The notes under the pieces were generated by a model. That model had not been told where the DNA came from. It saw only the letters and a program-made list of their open reading frames with translations, and made no database searches. A program made the translations under genes and the position numbers. A DNA stretch of 19,567 nt, from NCBI GenBank assembly GCA_002694025.1, contig NZKX01000011.1:12901-32467 (forward strand). The letters run 5' to 3'. Numbering within the stretch: position 1 is the first letter of the stretch; every line of letters starts with the position of its first letter. This DNA comes from Fidelibacterota bacterium (lineage in GTDB: Bacteria > Marinisomatota > Marinisomatia > Marinisomatales > UBA1611). Below, in pieces: positions 1-7,553 of this stretch.

Positions 1-192
1 ACAAATATGTTTTTTTCAGCTGTAGAAAAAGCAAAATTTAGAAAACCAATTGTACCAGGGGATCAGCTAATTGTTTACATGACGTTAGCGAAAAAAAAAT
101 TAAATCTTTGCAAATTTCGGGGAATTTGTAAAGTCGACGATGAAGAAGTTGCTGATGCCACTTTTTCAGCTAATTTAGTAGATAGAGCTTGA
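1..192 (+). CDS. fabZ: FabZ-type 3-hydroxyacyl-ACP dehydratase, C-terminal fragment
   Basis: This is the C-terminal end of a hotdog-fold (3R)-hydroxyacyl-ACP dehydratase of fatty acid synthesis; the gene begins before the window. The visible 63 residues match the end of FabZ: an F-x-A-V-E-K-A-K-F-R-K-P-I-V-P-G-D-Q stretch, equivalent to the 'aRFrrPVvPGDQ' signature, then strands ending in a D-G/E-V-A-D-A-T-F segment and a TGA stop. The catalytic His and Glu lie upstream and cannot be checked. The neighbour lpxA starts within 16 nt, the usual fabZ-lpxA order. In the Bacteroidetes/Marinimicrobia group FabZ is often the C-terminal half of an LpxC-FabZ fusion; whether that holds here cannot be seen. 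Confidence 0.9.
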   Translation, partial: TNMFFSAVEKAKFRKPIVPGDQLIVYMTLAKKKLNLCKFRGICKVDDEEVADATFSANLVDRA

Positions 193-208
193 GAATAATA
201 TTTCTACT

Positions 209-973
209 TTGATTCACCCCACCGCAATTATTGCAGATAGTGTCAATTTAGGTGTAAATGTAACCATTGGCCCATTTTCCGTTATAGATAAGAATGTAAT
301 TATTGGTGATAATTGTTTTATAGGAAACAATGTTACTATAGGGTGTGATACTACAATTGGTGAAAAGTGTAAAATCTTTCATTCAAGCTCAATTGGTGAG
401 GTGCCCCAAGATTTAAAATATGGCGGAGAAAAAACATTAACTAAAATTGGAAATAATACAATAATTAGGGAGTTTGTTACGATAAATAAAGGTACTAGTG
501 AGCTAGGGAAAACACAGGTAGGATCAAATGTTTTGTTGATGGCTTCAACCCATGTTGCCCATGATTGTTTAGTTGGTGATAATGTCATCATGTCTAATCT
601 GGCGACTTTAGGGGGGCATGTCAAAATAGGTCGTTGGGCAATCCTTGGGGGGGGAGTATTAATTCATCAATTTACTCAAATTGGAGATCATTCTTTAATA
701 GGAGGAGGATTTAGAGCTGTTCAAGATGTCCCTCCTTTTATAGTCGCTGCAAACCATCCCTTAACTTATAAAGGGGTAAATATAGTTGGACTAAAAAGAC
801 GTGGATTTTCTAAAAAAGATATAAACTTGATTAAGCAAGCGTACAAAATTTTTTTCCGCTCAGGTGCAAACAGAAAAGAAGCCCTTAAGAAAATTGAACT
901 AGAACTTCCTAAAACAAAAGAAATCCAAACCATTCTTAGATTTTTAAATCATTCTAAAAGAGGAATTATTTAA
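209..973 (+). CDS. lpxA: UDP-N-acetylglucosamine O-acyltransferase (LpxA)
   Basis: First committed enzyme of lipid A synthesis: it moves a 3-hydroxyacyl chain from ACP to the 3-OH of UDP-GlcNAc in the cytoplasm. The 254 residues (E. coli 262) open with left-handed beta-helix hexapeptide repeats (residues 3-165) and end in a helical domain with the L-K-R-R-G-F-S motif at 195-201. The A-H-D motif supplies the predicted catalytic His118 (E. coli His125); His115, His137, His153 and Gln154 match other conserved active-site residues. Gly166 aligns with the E. coli acyl-chain ruler Gly173, so a chain of C14 or longer is likely. The start is uncertain: TTG at 209 is used here, but an in-frame ATT at 200 lies 6 nt after a GAG and would give a more usual N-terminus (M-S-T-L-I-H-P). 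Follows fabZ in one operon. Confidence 0.96.
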   Translation: MIHPTAIIADSVNLGVNVTIGPFSVIDKNVIIGDNCFIGNNVTIGCDTTIGEKCKIFHSSSIGEVPQDLKYGGEKTLTKIGNNTIIREFVTINKGTSELGKTQVGSNVLLMASTHVAHDCLVGDNVIMSNLATLGGHVKIGRWAILGGGVLIHQFTQIGDHSLIGGGFRAVQDVPPFIVAANHPLTYKGVNIVGLKRRGFSKKDINLIKQAYKIFFRSGANRKEALKKIELELPKTKEIQTILRFLNHSKRGII

Positions 974-978
974 AACCT

Positions 979-1626
979 GTGAATCAAATAATTTATTATA
1001 AAGTATTAAAGTTATTTTTAATAGCTGTATTTACAAAAATTGGATTCGGATCTACAACACAGAACAATACTAAATTAATCGTTATTGCAATAAGTGAACC
1101 ATATGCTATAAATCCTTTTAAGGATAACTTGTTTTATCTTCAAAGCGGTATATCTTTTAAATCACTCTCAGAAACCGAAGGTTACAAATATCTCCCAGAT
1201 TTTGGTTTTGGTTATAAGATAAGTAAAAATCTTTCTATAGAAGGAAGTATTTTTAATTATTTATATCATAGTTCCCCTGAACAAATAATAAGAGGAGGTG
1301 TTCAATATTTTTTTGGTACTACCGATACTTTGGATTGGAGTTGTGCTATAAAAAAGGTGAATTACAGATCAGTAAAAAATTTTGATATTAATAGCGTAAC
1401 ATTAGATATTTCTCGATGGATTAAATATAAAAAAAATTATTTTAGATTTGGCTTAGGATCATCCTTTTATAAGAACAATAATTATATAAATACAAAAGAA
1501 GGCCAAATGAATTTTGTTTTTCTAGATATAATAATACCAATTTCAATTTTAGATATTGCATTTGGTTCAAACATTAACCCTGGTTTTTTTTCGTACTCTA
1601 TACATCTGACAAAAGATTTTTATTAA
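979..1626 (+). CDS. Predicted outer-membrane beta-barrel protein, unknown function
   Basis: I do not recognise a named family. The 215-residue product starts at a GTG 5 nt after the lpxA stop. It has a short basic N-terminus and a hydrophobic segment (about residues 8-24) that looks like a signal peptide. The rest is rich in alternating polar/aromatic strands such as F-G-F-G-Y-K-I, F-R-F-G-L-G-S-S-F and the C-terminal Y-S-I-H-L-T-K-D-F-Y. The terminal aromatic residue fits an outer-membrane barrel recognised by the BAM machinery, but this is inference from composition. Its stop shares one base with the dxr start (TAATG), so it is co-translated inside an lpxA-dxr-rseP envelope operon. A role in envelope assembly is plausible but not shown. 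Confidence 0.7.
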   Translation: MNQIIYYKVLKLFLIAVFTKIGFGSTTQNNTKLIVIAISEPYAINPFKDNLFYLQSGISFKSLSETEGYKYLPDFGFGYKISKNLSIEGSIFNYLYHSSPEQIIRGGVQYFFGTTDTLDWSCAIKKVNYRSVKNFDINSVTLDISRWIKYKKNYFRFGLGSSFYKNNNYINTKEGQMNFVFLDIIIPISILDIAFGSNINPGFFSYSIHLTKDFY

Positions 1627-2771
1627 TGCAAAAACATATTTCAATACTTGGATCAACAGGCTCTATCGGCATCAATGCTCTTGAAATTGCTGAGCTCTTT
1701 TCAAACGAAATAGAAATTAAATACCTAACTGCTAATGCAAATTTTGAACTTTTAATCGAGCAAACTAAAAAATATAAACCCAAATCTATATGTTTAGCAG
1801 ATGAAAAGTATTATAAAAATCTTAAAATGGGATTGGGTACAAAACAAGTTGAAATTTTGGTTGGAAGGCAAGGATTAATTGAATTATCTAAGAAAAAAGA
1901 TGTAGACGTTATGCTTAACGGTTTAGTTGGGGCTGCAGGCATGGAACCAACTTTATATGCTCTAGAAGCAGGTGTAAATGTTGCTTTGGCAAACAAGGAA
2001 AGCCTTGTAATGGCTGGAGATATCATAAATAAGGCAATGAAACTATCTGGAGCGAAAATATTTCCAGTCGATAGTGAACATTCGGCTATATGGCAATGTT
2101 TAGTTGGGGAAGATATTAAGGATGTAAGAAGGATCATTTTAACAGGGAGCGGTGGTCCGTTTAGAAACAGGGACTTAAAAACATTTGATGAGATATCTGT
2201 AGAAGAGGCATTAAAACATCCTAATTGGGATATGGGTCGCAAAATAAGTATTGACAGTGCAACAATGATGAATAAATGCTTAGAAGTAATTGAAGCATAC
2301 TGGCTTTTCAATTTAGACTTTAAAAATATAGATATAATTATTCATCCCCAATCCATAATTCATTCCATGGTTGAGTTTAATGATAGCTCCATAAAGGCTC
2401 AATTGGGTGTCCCTGACATGAAAGTGCCCATTCAATATGCTTTAACATTCCCTTCACGTTCAATATCTCCTTGGGAAAGGTTAGATTTTTTATCTTGTGG
2501 AGATCTTACTTTTCATGATCCAGACTTTAGTAGGTTTCCCTCACTAAAATTAGCATATAACGTTTTAAATACAGGTGGAACGGCATCGGCGGCATTAAAC
2601 CTTTCAAATGATTACACAGTTGCAAAGTTTTTGGATGGTAAGATAAAATTCACAGATATTTTTAGGATTAACCATTCTAGTATTCTTAACCATCCGTGGG
2701 TTAAGAATCCAAATTTAGAGGATTTAAATAATTTGAATAGTTGGGTAAAAAATTATGTAAATGAATTCTGA
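1626..2771 (+). CDS. dxr: 1-deoxy-D-xylulose 5-phosphate reductoisomerase
   Basis: Second step of the MEP isoprenoid pathway: NADPH-dependent rearrangement and reduction of DXP to 2-C-methyl-D-erythritol 4-phosphate, in the cytoplasm. The 381 residues (E. coli 398) carry the NADPH loop G-S-T-G-S-I-G at 9-15, A-N-K-E-S at 122-126, the metal-binding D-S-E-H at 149-152, T-G-S-G-G-P-F at 173-179, the flexible-loop H198-P-N-W201, and S211, N216, K217, E220 of the last active-site block. D149, E151 and E220 are the expected Mg/Mn ligands. All catalytic residues known from E. coli are present. The ATG overlaps the previous stop by one base (TAATG), implying translational coupling. Supplies precursors for quinones and the undecaprenyl carrier. 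Confidence 0.98.
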   Translation: MQKHISILGSTGSIGINALEIAELFSNEIEIKYLTANANFELLIEQTKKYKPKSICLADEKYYKNLKMGLGTKQVEILVGRQGLIELSKKKDVDVMLNGLVGAAGMEPTLYALEAGVNVALANKESLVMAGDIINKAMKLSGAKIFPVDSEHSAIWQCLVGEDIKDVRRIILTGSGGPFRNRDLKTFDEISVEEALKHPNWDMGRKISIDSATMMNKCLEVIEAYWLFNLDFKNIDIIIHPQSIIHSMVEFNDSSIKAQLGVPDMKVPIQYALTFPSRSISPWERLDFLSCGDLTFHDPDFSRFPSLKLAYNVLNTGGTASAALNLSNDYTVAKFLDGKIKFTDIFRINHSSILNHPWVKNPNLEDLNNLNSWVKNYVNEF

Positions 2772-2814
2772 TTCATTGGAATTTAATTTTTTTTTTAACG
2801 TAGATTAATATGTA

Positions 2815-3984
2815 ATGACAACACTTTATGCATTCATAATACTCCTTGGCGTTCTTGTAACGATTCATGAATTTGGACACTTTATTGCAGCTAGATCAGT
2901 TGGTATAAGGGTTGAAAGGTTTTCAGTAGGTATTCCTCCAAGACTAATTTCCCTAACATCCATTGACGGAGGATTTTTATTCAGAATATATTTTTTTAAA
3001 ATAGTAAATGGTAAGATTAAATGGACTTCAATTTTATCAAAAAAAATAAAAAAAAGAAATCGGATAGGATCTGAAACTGAATATGTTATAGCATTATTAC
3101 CCCTAGGTGGCTATGTGAAAATGGCTGGCATGATTGATGAAAGTCTGGATACCACCATTAACTATAAAGATGATGAATTCCAATCTAAAAACTTGTTAGA
3201 AAAGATTTGGGTTTTAAGTGCTGGAGTTCTAATGAACACTTTACTTGCTATATTAGTATTCTCCTTACTAGGATATTATAATGGTAGTCCAAAAACTAAG
3301 GAAGAGCCTGTAGTTTTTACACTTCAAGAAAATATGCCTGCTGAAAAGGCAGGGATAATTCGTGGAGATAGAATCTTATCCATCAATTCTGAAGGTGTTA
3401 AATCTTGGGAAGATATGACAAAGATTATTCATTCAAATCCAAATCGCGAGCTTTCATTTAAGATAGAGCGTGGAATGGAAGTAATAGATCTAGATATTAC
3501 ATCCTCCCAATACGTTGTACCTTCGAAAAGTAATGTAGATACAATAGGAATTATAGGTATAGCTCCCGAAGTGTACTACGAAGATATTTCGTTTTCAAAT
3601 GCATTACTCAATGGTCTAACCCAGACAATCTCAAGTTTTGCTCTGATTATATACAGTTTGCAAATGTTAGGATCTGGAGTAGCTTCTATCTCTGATCTAG
3701 GGGGTCCAATAATGATTGCACAGCTTGCAGGGCAAACAGCAGAGGCGGGAATCACTCCTTTTTTAACTTTTATGGCACTATTAAGTGTCAATCTAGCCTT
3801 TTTAAACATTTTGCCTATTCCAGGATTAGATGGCGGACACATTCTTATTCATTTAATCGAAGGACTTTTACGCAGACCATTAAAAATTAAGACGCGAGTT
3901 TTTATTCAACAGATTGGATTTGCTTTACTACTTATGCTTATGGTTACCGTTATAATGCAGGACATAACAAGGCTATTTAATTAA
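2815..3984 (+). CDS. rseP: RseP-type site-2 intramembrane metalloprotease, single PDZ
   Basis: Inner-membrane zinc protease of the M50/S2P family, which cleaves membrane-spanning substrates such as anti-sigma factors in envelope stress responses. The first membrane segment holds the zinc site H18-E-F-G-H22, and L338-D-G near the C-terminus supplies the third ligand (D339). The family L-P-L-G-G-Y-V-K-M motif is at 95-103, one PDZ domain lies at about 160-235, and hydrophobic segments occur near 135-153, 265-290, 310-335 and 365-383. At 389 residues it is shorter than E. coli RseP (450, two PDZ domains). It carries about 30 extra residues between G-I-P-P-R (39-43) and G-S-E-T-E-Y (85-90), hydrophobic then strongly basic. 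The dxr-rseP order is common in proteobacteria and elsewhere. No Shine-Dalgarno is evident. Confidence 0.95.
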   Translation: MTTLYAFIILLGVLVTIHEFGHFIAARSVGIRVERFSVGIPPRLISLTSIDGGFLFRIYFFKIVNGKIKWTSILSKKIKKRNRIGSETEYVIALLPLGGYVKMAGMIDESLDTTINYKDDEFQSKNLLEKIWVLSAGVLMNTLLAILVFSLLGYYNGSPKTKEEPVVFTLQENMPAEKAGIIRGDRILSINSEGVKSWEDMTKIIHSNPNRELSFKIERGMEVIDLDITSSQYVVPSKSNVDTIGIIGIAPEVYYEDISFSNALLNGLTQTISSFALIIYSLQMLGSGVASISDLGGPIMIAQLAGQTAEAGITPFLTFMALLSVNLAFLNILPIPGLDGGHILIHLIEGLLRRPLKIKTRVFIQQIGFALLLMLMVTVIMQDITRLFN

Positions 3985-4684
3985 TAATTTGATTTAGTTT
4001 TAGTATTAAATAACCATATTTAAGTTTTAATCTAATTTTAACGGGATGCCTTTTTACACCCTCTGAAAACATAATATCTAGCTCTGCTTTATTTTTAAAT
4101 TTTTTATGGTCTGCTCTAACAGGTGAAACAGTTGTACAAATATATTTTCCAGCAGGGACATTTACTATTTCATTTTCTTTTATTTTTAAATTTAAGAGGA
4201 CAGTTTTATTATTTTGGATTAAAGAGATTTTTTGATTTCTATAACTTTGAAAATTTTTTGTACGAAAAAAATAAAATAGAGAATAAGGAGATTGGGTATT
4301 ATCTTTTATTAACAAAGTATCATTATTAACCAATGCAACATTATCATTTCTGTCAAAAAAAATTATTTGCGATCTTTTAAAATTCCCTTCATTTATTTGC
4401 TCATCGATTTTAATAGGCAAAAAAGTTTTGGTATCTATCCAAAGATTAATTTCATCATTTATTGGAAAAATATAGTTAAAAGCCCCCCTGCTTTTTGCAA
4501 TAAATTTAATATGATATACACTATCATTTTCGACAACTGTTCTTTCAATTACTTCTAGGCTCGCATCAGCTGCATAGATGCCACTAAAAGATGCTTGGTA
4601 GACAAGCTTTTCCCCAACATTTATTATAGGAGAATTTCCAAACAAAGCACTAATGCTTAAGGGGAATAATATTTTATTTATCAA
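3977..4684 (-). CDS. DUF3108-type secreted/periplasmic protein
   Basis: Resembles the DUF3108 family, envelope proteins of unknown role that open with a G-E-x-L-x-Y-x-x-x-x-x-G-I-x-A-A/G-x-A motif. Here that motif (G-E-K-L-V-Y-Q-A-S-F-S-G-I) follows a short hydrophobic signal-like N-terminus, and the rest is predicted beta sandwich. I chose the TTG at 4684-4682 because it overlaps the tsaC stop as TTGA, follows a GGGA by a suitable distance, and puts a lysine just before the hydrophobic core. An upstream in-frame TTG at 4699 would add five residues and is the last possible start before a stop. It ends in an 8-nt overlap with convergent rseP. Last gene of the acyltransferase-tsaC-DUF3108 run. 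The family assignment is from motif memory. Confidence 0.75.
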   Translation of the reverse strand: MINKILFPLSISALFGNSPIINVGEKLVYQASFSGIYAADASLEVIERTVVENDSVYHIKFIAKSRGAFNYIFPINDEINLWIDTKTFLPIKIDEQINEGNFKRSQIIFFDRNDNVALVNNDTLLIKDNTQSPYSLFYFFRTKNFQSYRNQKISLIQNNKTVLLNLKIKENEIVNVPAGKYICTTVSPVRADHKKFKNKAELDIMFSEGVKRHPVKIRLKLKYGYLILKLNQIIN

Positions 4685-5250
4685 CGCAATTGTTCCCAAC
4701 CATGATCTTTAAATAAAAAAACCTTTGAAGCGGAACCATTAATTGTGCCACTGTCAATTATTAAATCAAGATCGTATTTAAATTCATTTCTAATATCATC
4801 CGGTTTGGTCAATGGGCTTTTTCCTGTTCGGTTAACACTTGTGCTTGTAATTGGATTTAAATATAAACTAGACAGCATTTTACAAAAATGATTCTCTGGT
4901 ATTCGAATACCTAGAGAATTACCTTTACCCATTATTAGTTCAGAGCATATGTTCCTTTTTGCAGGTACAATAACTGTATTCCCATTTTCTAATTTGTTTT
5001 TTATGTTTTTTATTTGATTCTTTTTTATTGACATCCAATCCAATGCAATTTTTTTATCTGGGGCTATTACACTAATAGGTCCAGATCTATTTTTTATTTT
5101 ATTCAGTCTCTTTATTGCAGTTTCGTTCTTAGAATCGCATCCTAAGCCATATACTGTATCAGTAGGATATACAATTATTCCGCCTTTACAAAGAACATCA
5201 CATGCTTGCAACACTGCACTTGGGGAGTTGTATTTAATTATTCTTCCCAC
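4681..5250 (-). CDS. tsaC: L-threonylcarbamoyladenylate synthase (YrdC/Sua5 family)
   Basis: Makes threonylcarbamoyl-AMP from threonine, bicarbonate and ATP for the t6A37 modification of ANN-decoding tRNAs; cytoplasmic. The 189 residues are a lone YrdC domain with P-T-D-T-V-Y-G-L at 29-36, the K-I-K-N-R segment at 51-55 (family K-x-R), and S-V-N at 138-140, the expected nucleotide- and threonine-binding signatures. There is no C-terminal Sua5 domain, so it is the short TsaC type; the related YciO paralogue is the main alternative. It starts at GTG, 6 nt after the acyltransferase stop, and its TGA overlaps the likely start of the DUF3108 gene. The near-terminal S-A-S-K-V replaces the common P-S-T-V-V, a mild divergence. 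Confidence 0.9.
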   Translation of the reverse strand: MGRIIKYNSPSAVLQACDVLCKGGIIVYPTDTVYGLGCDSKNETAIKRLNKIKNRSGPISVIAPDKKIALDWMSIKKNQIKNIKNKLENGNTVIVPAKRNICSELIMGKGNSLGIRIPENHFCKMLSSLYLNPITSTSVNRTGKSPLTKPDDIRNEFKYDLDLIIDSGTINGSASKVFLFKDHGWEQLR

Positions 5251-5256
5251 TAGGTT

Positions 5257-6108
5257 TTAGGGTTTAGTTTTCCATCTTCGATGGAACCAGAAGTATTGAT
5301 CGGGATACTTTTCAACATATAATTCTATTAGTTTAGTATACTCTTGGGTTATTTCTTTTATATCTTTATTTTTAGTGTTAATCGCCTTAAAGTGAATATG
5401 ATACTTTCTAAAGTTCTGTTTTAAACATATACCTAATAACATTGGAGCTTTTGTATTAATATGAAAAATTGCAGCTCCTTTAGGAGTGGATGCTGGAATA
5501 CCAAAAAAATCAACAAATATGCCCTTTCCCCTCGCATCCTGGTCGCTTACTAACCCAAGCAAACCATTTTTTGACAAAACATCATACATCGCATTCAATG
5601 GGCTTCCTTTGAAAATATGTTTTATACCTACTAATTCTCTTTGACTAATAAAAAATTTATGAGCTCCTTTATTATTTTGTTTTTGTGCCACTCCTGCAAA
5701 TAGATGTACGTTATTAGCAATCCATTGTCCTAAAATTTCCCAAGCACCAAAATGTCCCGAAATGAGCACCACACCTTTTTTTTGTTTTAAACAAGACTGA
5801 AGAACTCTATGCCCCTTTACTTCAATGTTTATTTGTTTATAGGATTTAGGGAGAGATATAAACTCAATAAAATTATGGCAAAAATTCAGATAAGTTTTCT
5901 TGAGTATTTTTTCTACTTGAAGAGGTTGAAAATTAGGAAAAGCTTTTCTAATATTTGCTCTAGCTTGCTCTTTTCTTATATCCAAATAATAATAAAATAC
6001 TGCTCCAAGTCTAGAAGAAATGTAAAATCTCTTCCTTGCACTCATGATTGAAAAGCCTTTTTTAAAAACTTGTAAAATATAAAAAGTAATAATATGAAAG
6101 GCATTCAT
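5257..6108 (-). CDS. Lipid A late acyltransferase family protein (LpxL/HtrB-like)
   Basis: Membrane-associated acyltransferase expected to add a secondary acyl chain to a Kdo-lipid A precursor from acyl-ACP at the inner face of the inner membrane. The 283 residues have an N-terminal hydrophobic segment (about 4-20), the catalytic H-x4-E motif as H119-F-G-A-W-E124, an S-D-Q-D-x-R-G-K-G block at 178-186, a P-K-G-A-A segment at 199-203, and the family-typical W/F-H-R-R-W-K at 275-280. LpxL, LpxM and other family members cannot be separated by eye, so no symbol is given. First gene of a minus-strand run with tsaC and a DUF3108 protein. It is divergent from nfeD across 71 AT-rich bases that must hold both promoters. 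Met22 is a possible but less likely start because it removes the membrane segment. Confidence 0.88.
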   Translation of the reverse strand: MNAFHIITFYILQVFKKGFSIMSARKRFYISSRLGAVFYYYLDIRKEQARANIRKAFPNFQPLQVEKILKKTYLNFCHNFIEFISLPKSYKQINIEVKGHRVLQSCLKQKKGVVLISGHFGAWEILGQWIANNVHLFAGVAQKQNNKGAHKFFISQRELVGIKHIFKGSPLNAMYDVLSKNGLLGLVSDQDARGKGIFVDFFGIPASTPKGAAIFHINTKAPMLLGICLKQNFRKYHIHFKAINTKNKDIKEITQEYTKLIELYVEKYPDQYFWFHRRWKTKP

Positions 6109-6179
6109 TTAGGTTTGAAATTACATCATAATAATTACCAAATTTAGACCGTTTTTTATTTTACTTAATCTTTAAATGT

Positions 6180-7541
6180 ATGAAATTAATGATTATGAAA
6201 AAGCTTATAGCATTCGTGTCCATTGTGCTTTCAGTTGCATATTCTGATATAATTTATCGAGTTCCAATCGAAGGTGTCATTGATTTAGGCCTACCGCCCT
6301 ATATTAAAAGAGTTATAAAAGAAGCAGAAGCTTCCAAAATTAATGCTATTGTTTTTGAAATAAATACCTTTGGAGGTAGGGTTGATGCTGCTACACAAAT
6401 CAAAGACGCAATATTAAGTAGTGAAGTACAAACCATTGCGTTTATAAATCGCAGGGCGATTTCTGCAGGCGCGTTGATTTCTCTTTCTTGTGAAAAAATT
6501 TTTATGACAGGTGGAGGTCTAATAGGCGCAGCTACTGCTGTTGATATGTCAGGGAAAAAAGGTAGTGAAAAAGTAATTAGTTTTATGAGAGAAGAAATGG
6601 CTTCTACCGCTGAACAAAGAGGGAGGAATAAAGACATAGCAAGAGGGATGGTTGATGAGGAATTATCATTTACACATTTATTTCTAAATCAGGATTCTAT
6701 TCTTGTAAATGATATTGAAGGTAGAAAAGAAGGTAAATTAATTTCATTAACCACGGATCAAGCTTTAAAATACCAAATTGCTGATGGTGTTGCAGAAGAC
6801 ATTAATTTTGTCCTTGATTCGTTAGGTTATAAAAGTGTTCAGATAGTTGAGAAAAGTGAAAACTGGTCTGAGGATATTGTAAGGTTTTTGACCAACCCAG
6901 TGGTTGCTTCTTTATTAACTACGTTTGGCTTTTTGGGGATTTTATTTGAATTACAAAGTCCTGGATGGGGCATTCCTGGGTTTGTAGGTTTAACTTGTTT
7001 GATATTATCTCTCAGTGCATCTTATATAGCTCAATTAGCTACGATGTCTGACCTTCTCTTTGTCTTTGCGGGGATAGGTATGGTTTTAGTAGAAATTTTA
7101 GTTATCCCCGGGTTTGGAATTATTGGAATTGGTGGCTTTGGTTTAATGATCTATGGCCTTTATCTATTACTTTTACCAGATATACCCGTTGGAGATGAGA
7201 TTGTTGGTCAAGCTATGGATGGTTTTTTTATAGGGTTAGTTGGATCCATTGTCGGATTGATATTTTTGGCAAGATTAATGATAAAAACAAAGTTTTGGAA
7301 ACAGCTAACTTCTCCAGAGGTTCAAAAAAAGATAAACGGTTTTTCAAATAGTTTTGGTTGGGAGTCCTTCAAAGGGAAGGATGGTATTGCTGATACTGAT
7401 TTGCACCCTTCAGGGTGGGTTCGAGTGGAAAATGAACGTGTTTTTGTAGTAAGCCAGGGTGATTTTATAAGGAAAGGTGCAAAAATTAATGTTCTATCAG
7501 TTGATGGTAATAGAATTGTTGTAAGAGAATTAAAAAAATAA
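6180..7541 (+). CDS. nfeD: NfeD-family membrane-bound ClpP-class serine protease, full-length form
   Basis: Full-length NfeD (nodulation efficiency D) protein, a family that pairs with flotillins or stomatins and whose protease domain cleaves hydrophobic stretches of partners. Order: signal peptide (M6-K-K to about residue 22), ClpP-fold protease domain (about 24-215) with R-R-A-I-S95-A-G-A as the nucleophile motif and K131 in the S-E-K-V-I segment as the likely Ser-Lys dyad partner (by analogy with PH1510), four or five membrane segments (about 233-365), and a soluble C-terminal OB-fold domain (about 385-453). The true start may be M4 or M6 rather than M1; no Shine-Dalgarno separates them. 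The flotillin-like gene follows after 12 nt, the classical nfeD-floA pair. Confidence 0.93.
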   Translation: MKLMIMKKLIAFVSIVLSVAYSDIIYRVPIEGVIDLGLPPYIKRVIKEAEASKINAIVFEINTFGGRVDAATQIKDAILSSEVQTIAFINRRAISAGALISLSCEKIFMTGGGLIGAATAVDMSGKKGSEKVISFMREEMASTAEQRGRNKDIARGMVDEELSFTHLFLNQDSILVNDIEGRKEGKLISLTTDQALKYQIADGVAEDINFVLDSLGYKSVQIVEKSENWSEDIVRFLTNPVVASLLTTFGFLGILFELQSPGWGIPGFVGLTCLILSLSASYIAQLATMSDLLFVFAGIGMVLVEILVIPGFGIIGIGGFGLMIYGLYLLLLPDIPVGDEIVGQAMDGFFIGLVGSIVGLIFLARLMIKTKFWKQLTSPEVQKKINGFSNSFGWESFKGKDGIADTDLHPSGWVRVENERVFVVSQGDFIRKGAKINVLSVDGNRIVVRELKK

Positions 7542-7553
7542 AAGGATAATAAT

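Noticed and set aside
1811..2311. A 166-codon open frame on the minus strand inside dxr
   Set aside because: It is fully antisense to a gene with every DXR catalytic motif, and its translation shows no domain, start context or neighbour logic.
2764..2796. Possible terminator between dxr and rseP: AATTC/GAATT stem followed by ten T
   Set aside because: The stem is only 5 AT-rich base pairs, part of it is inside the dxr coding end, and the downstream gene is on the same strand 18 nt later; more likely an AT-rich spacer.
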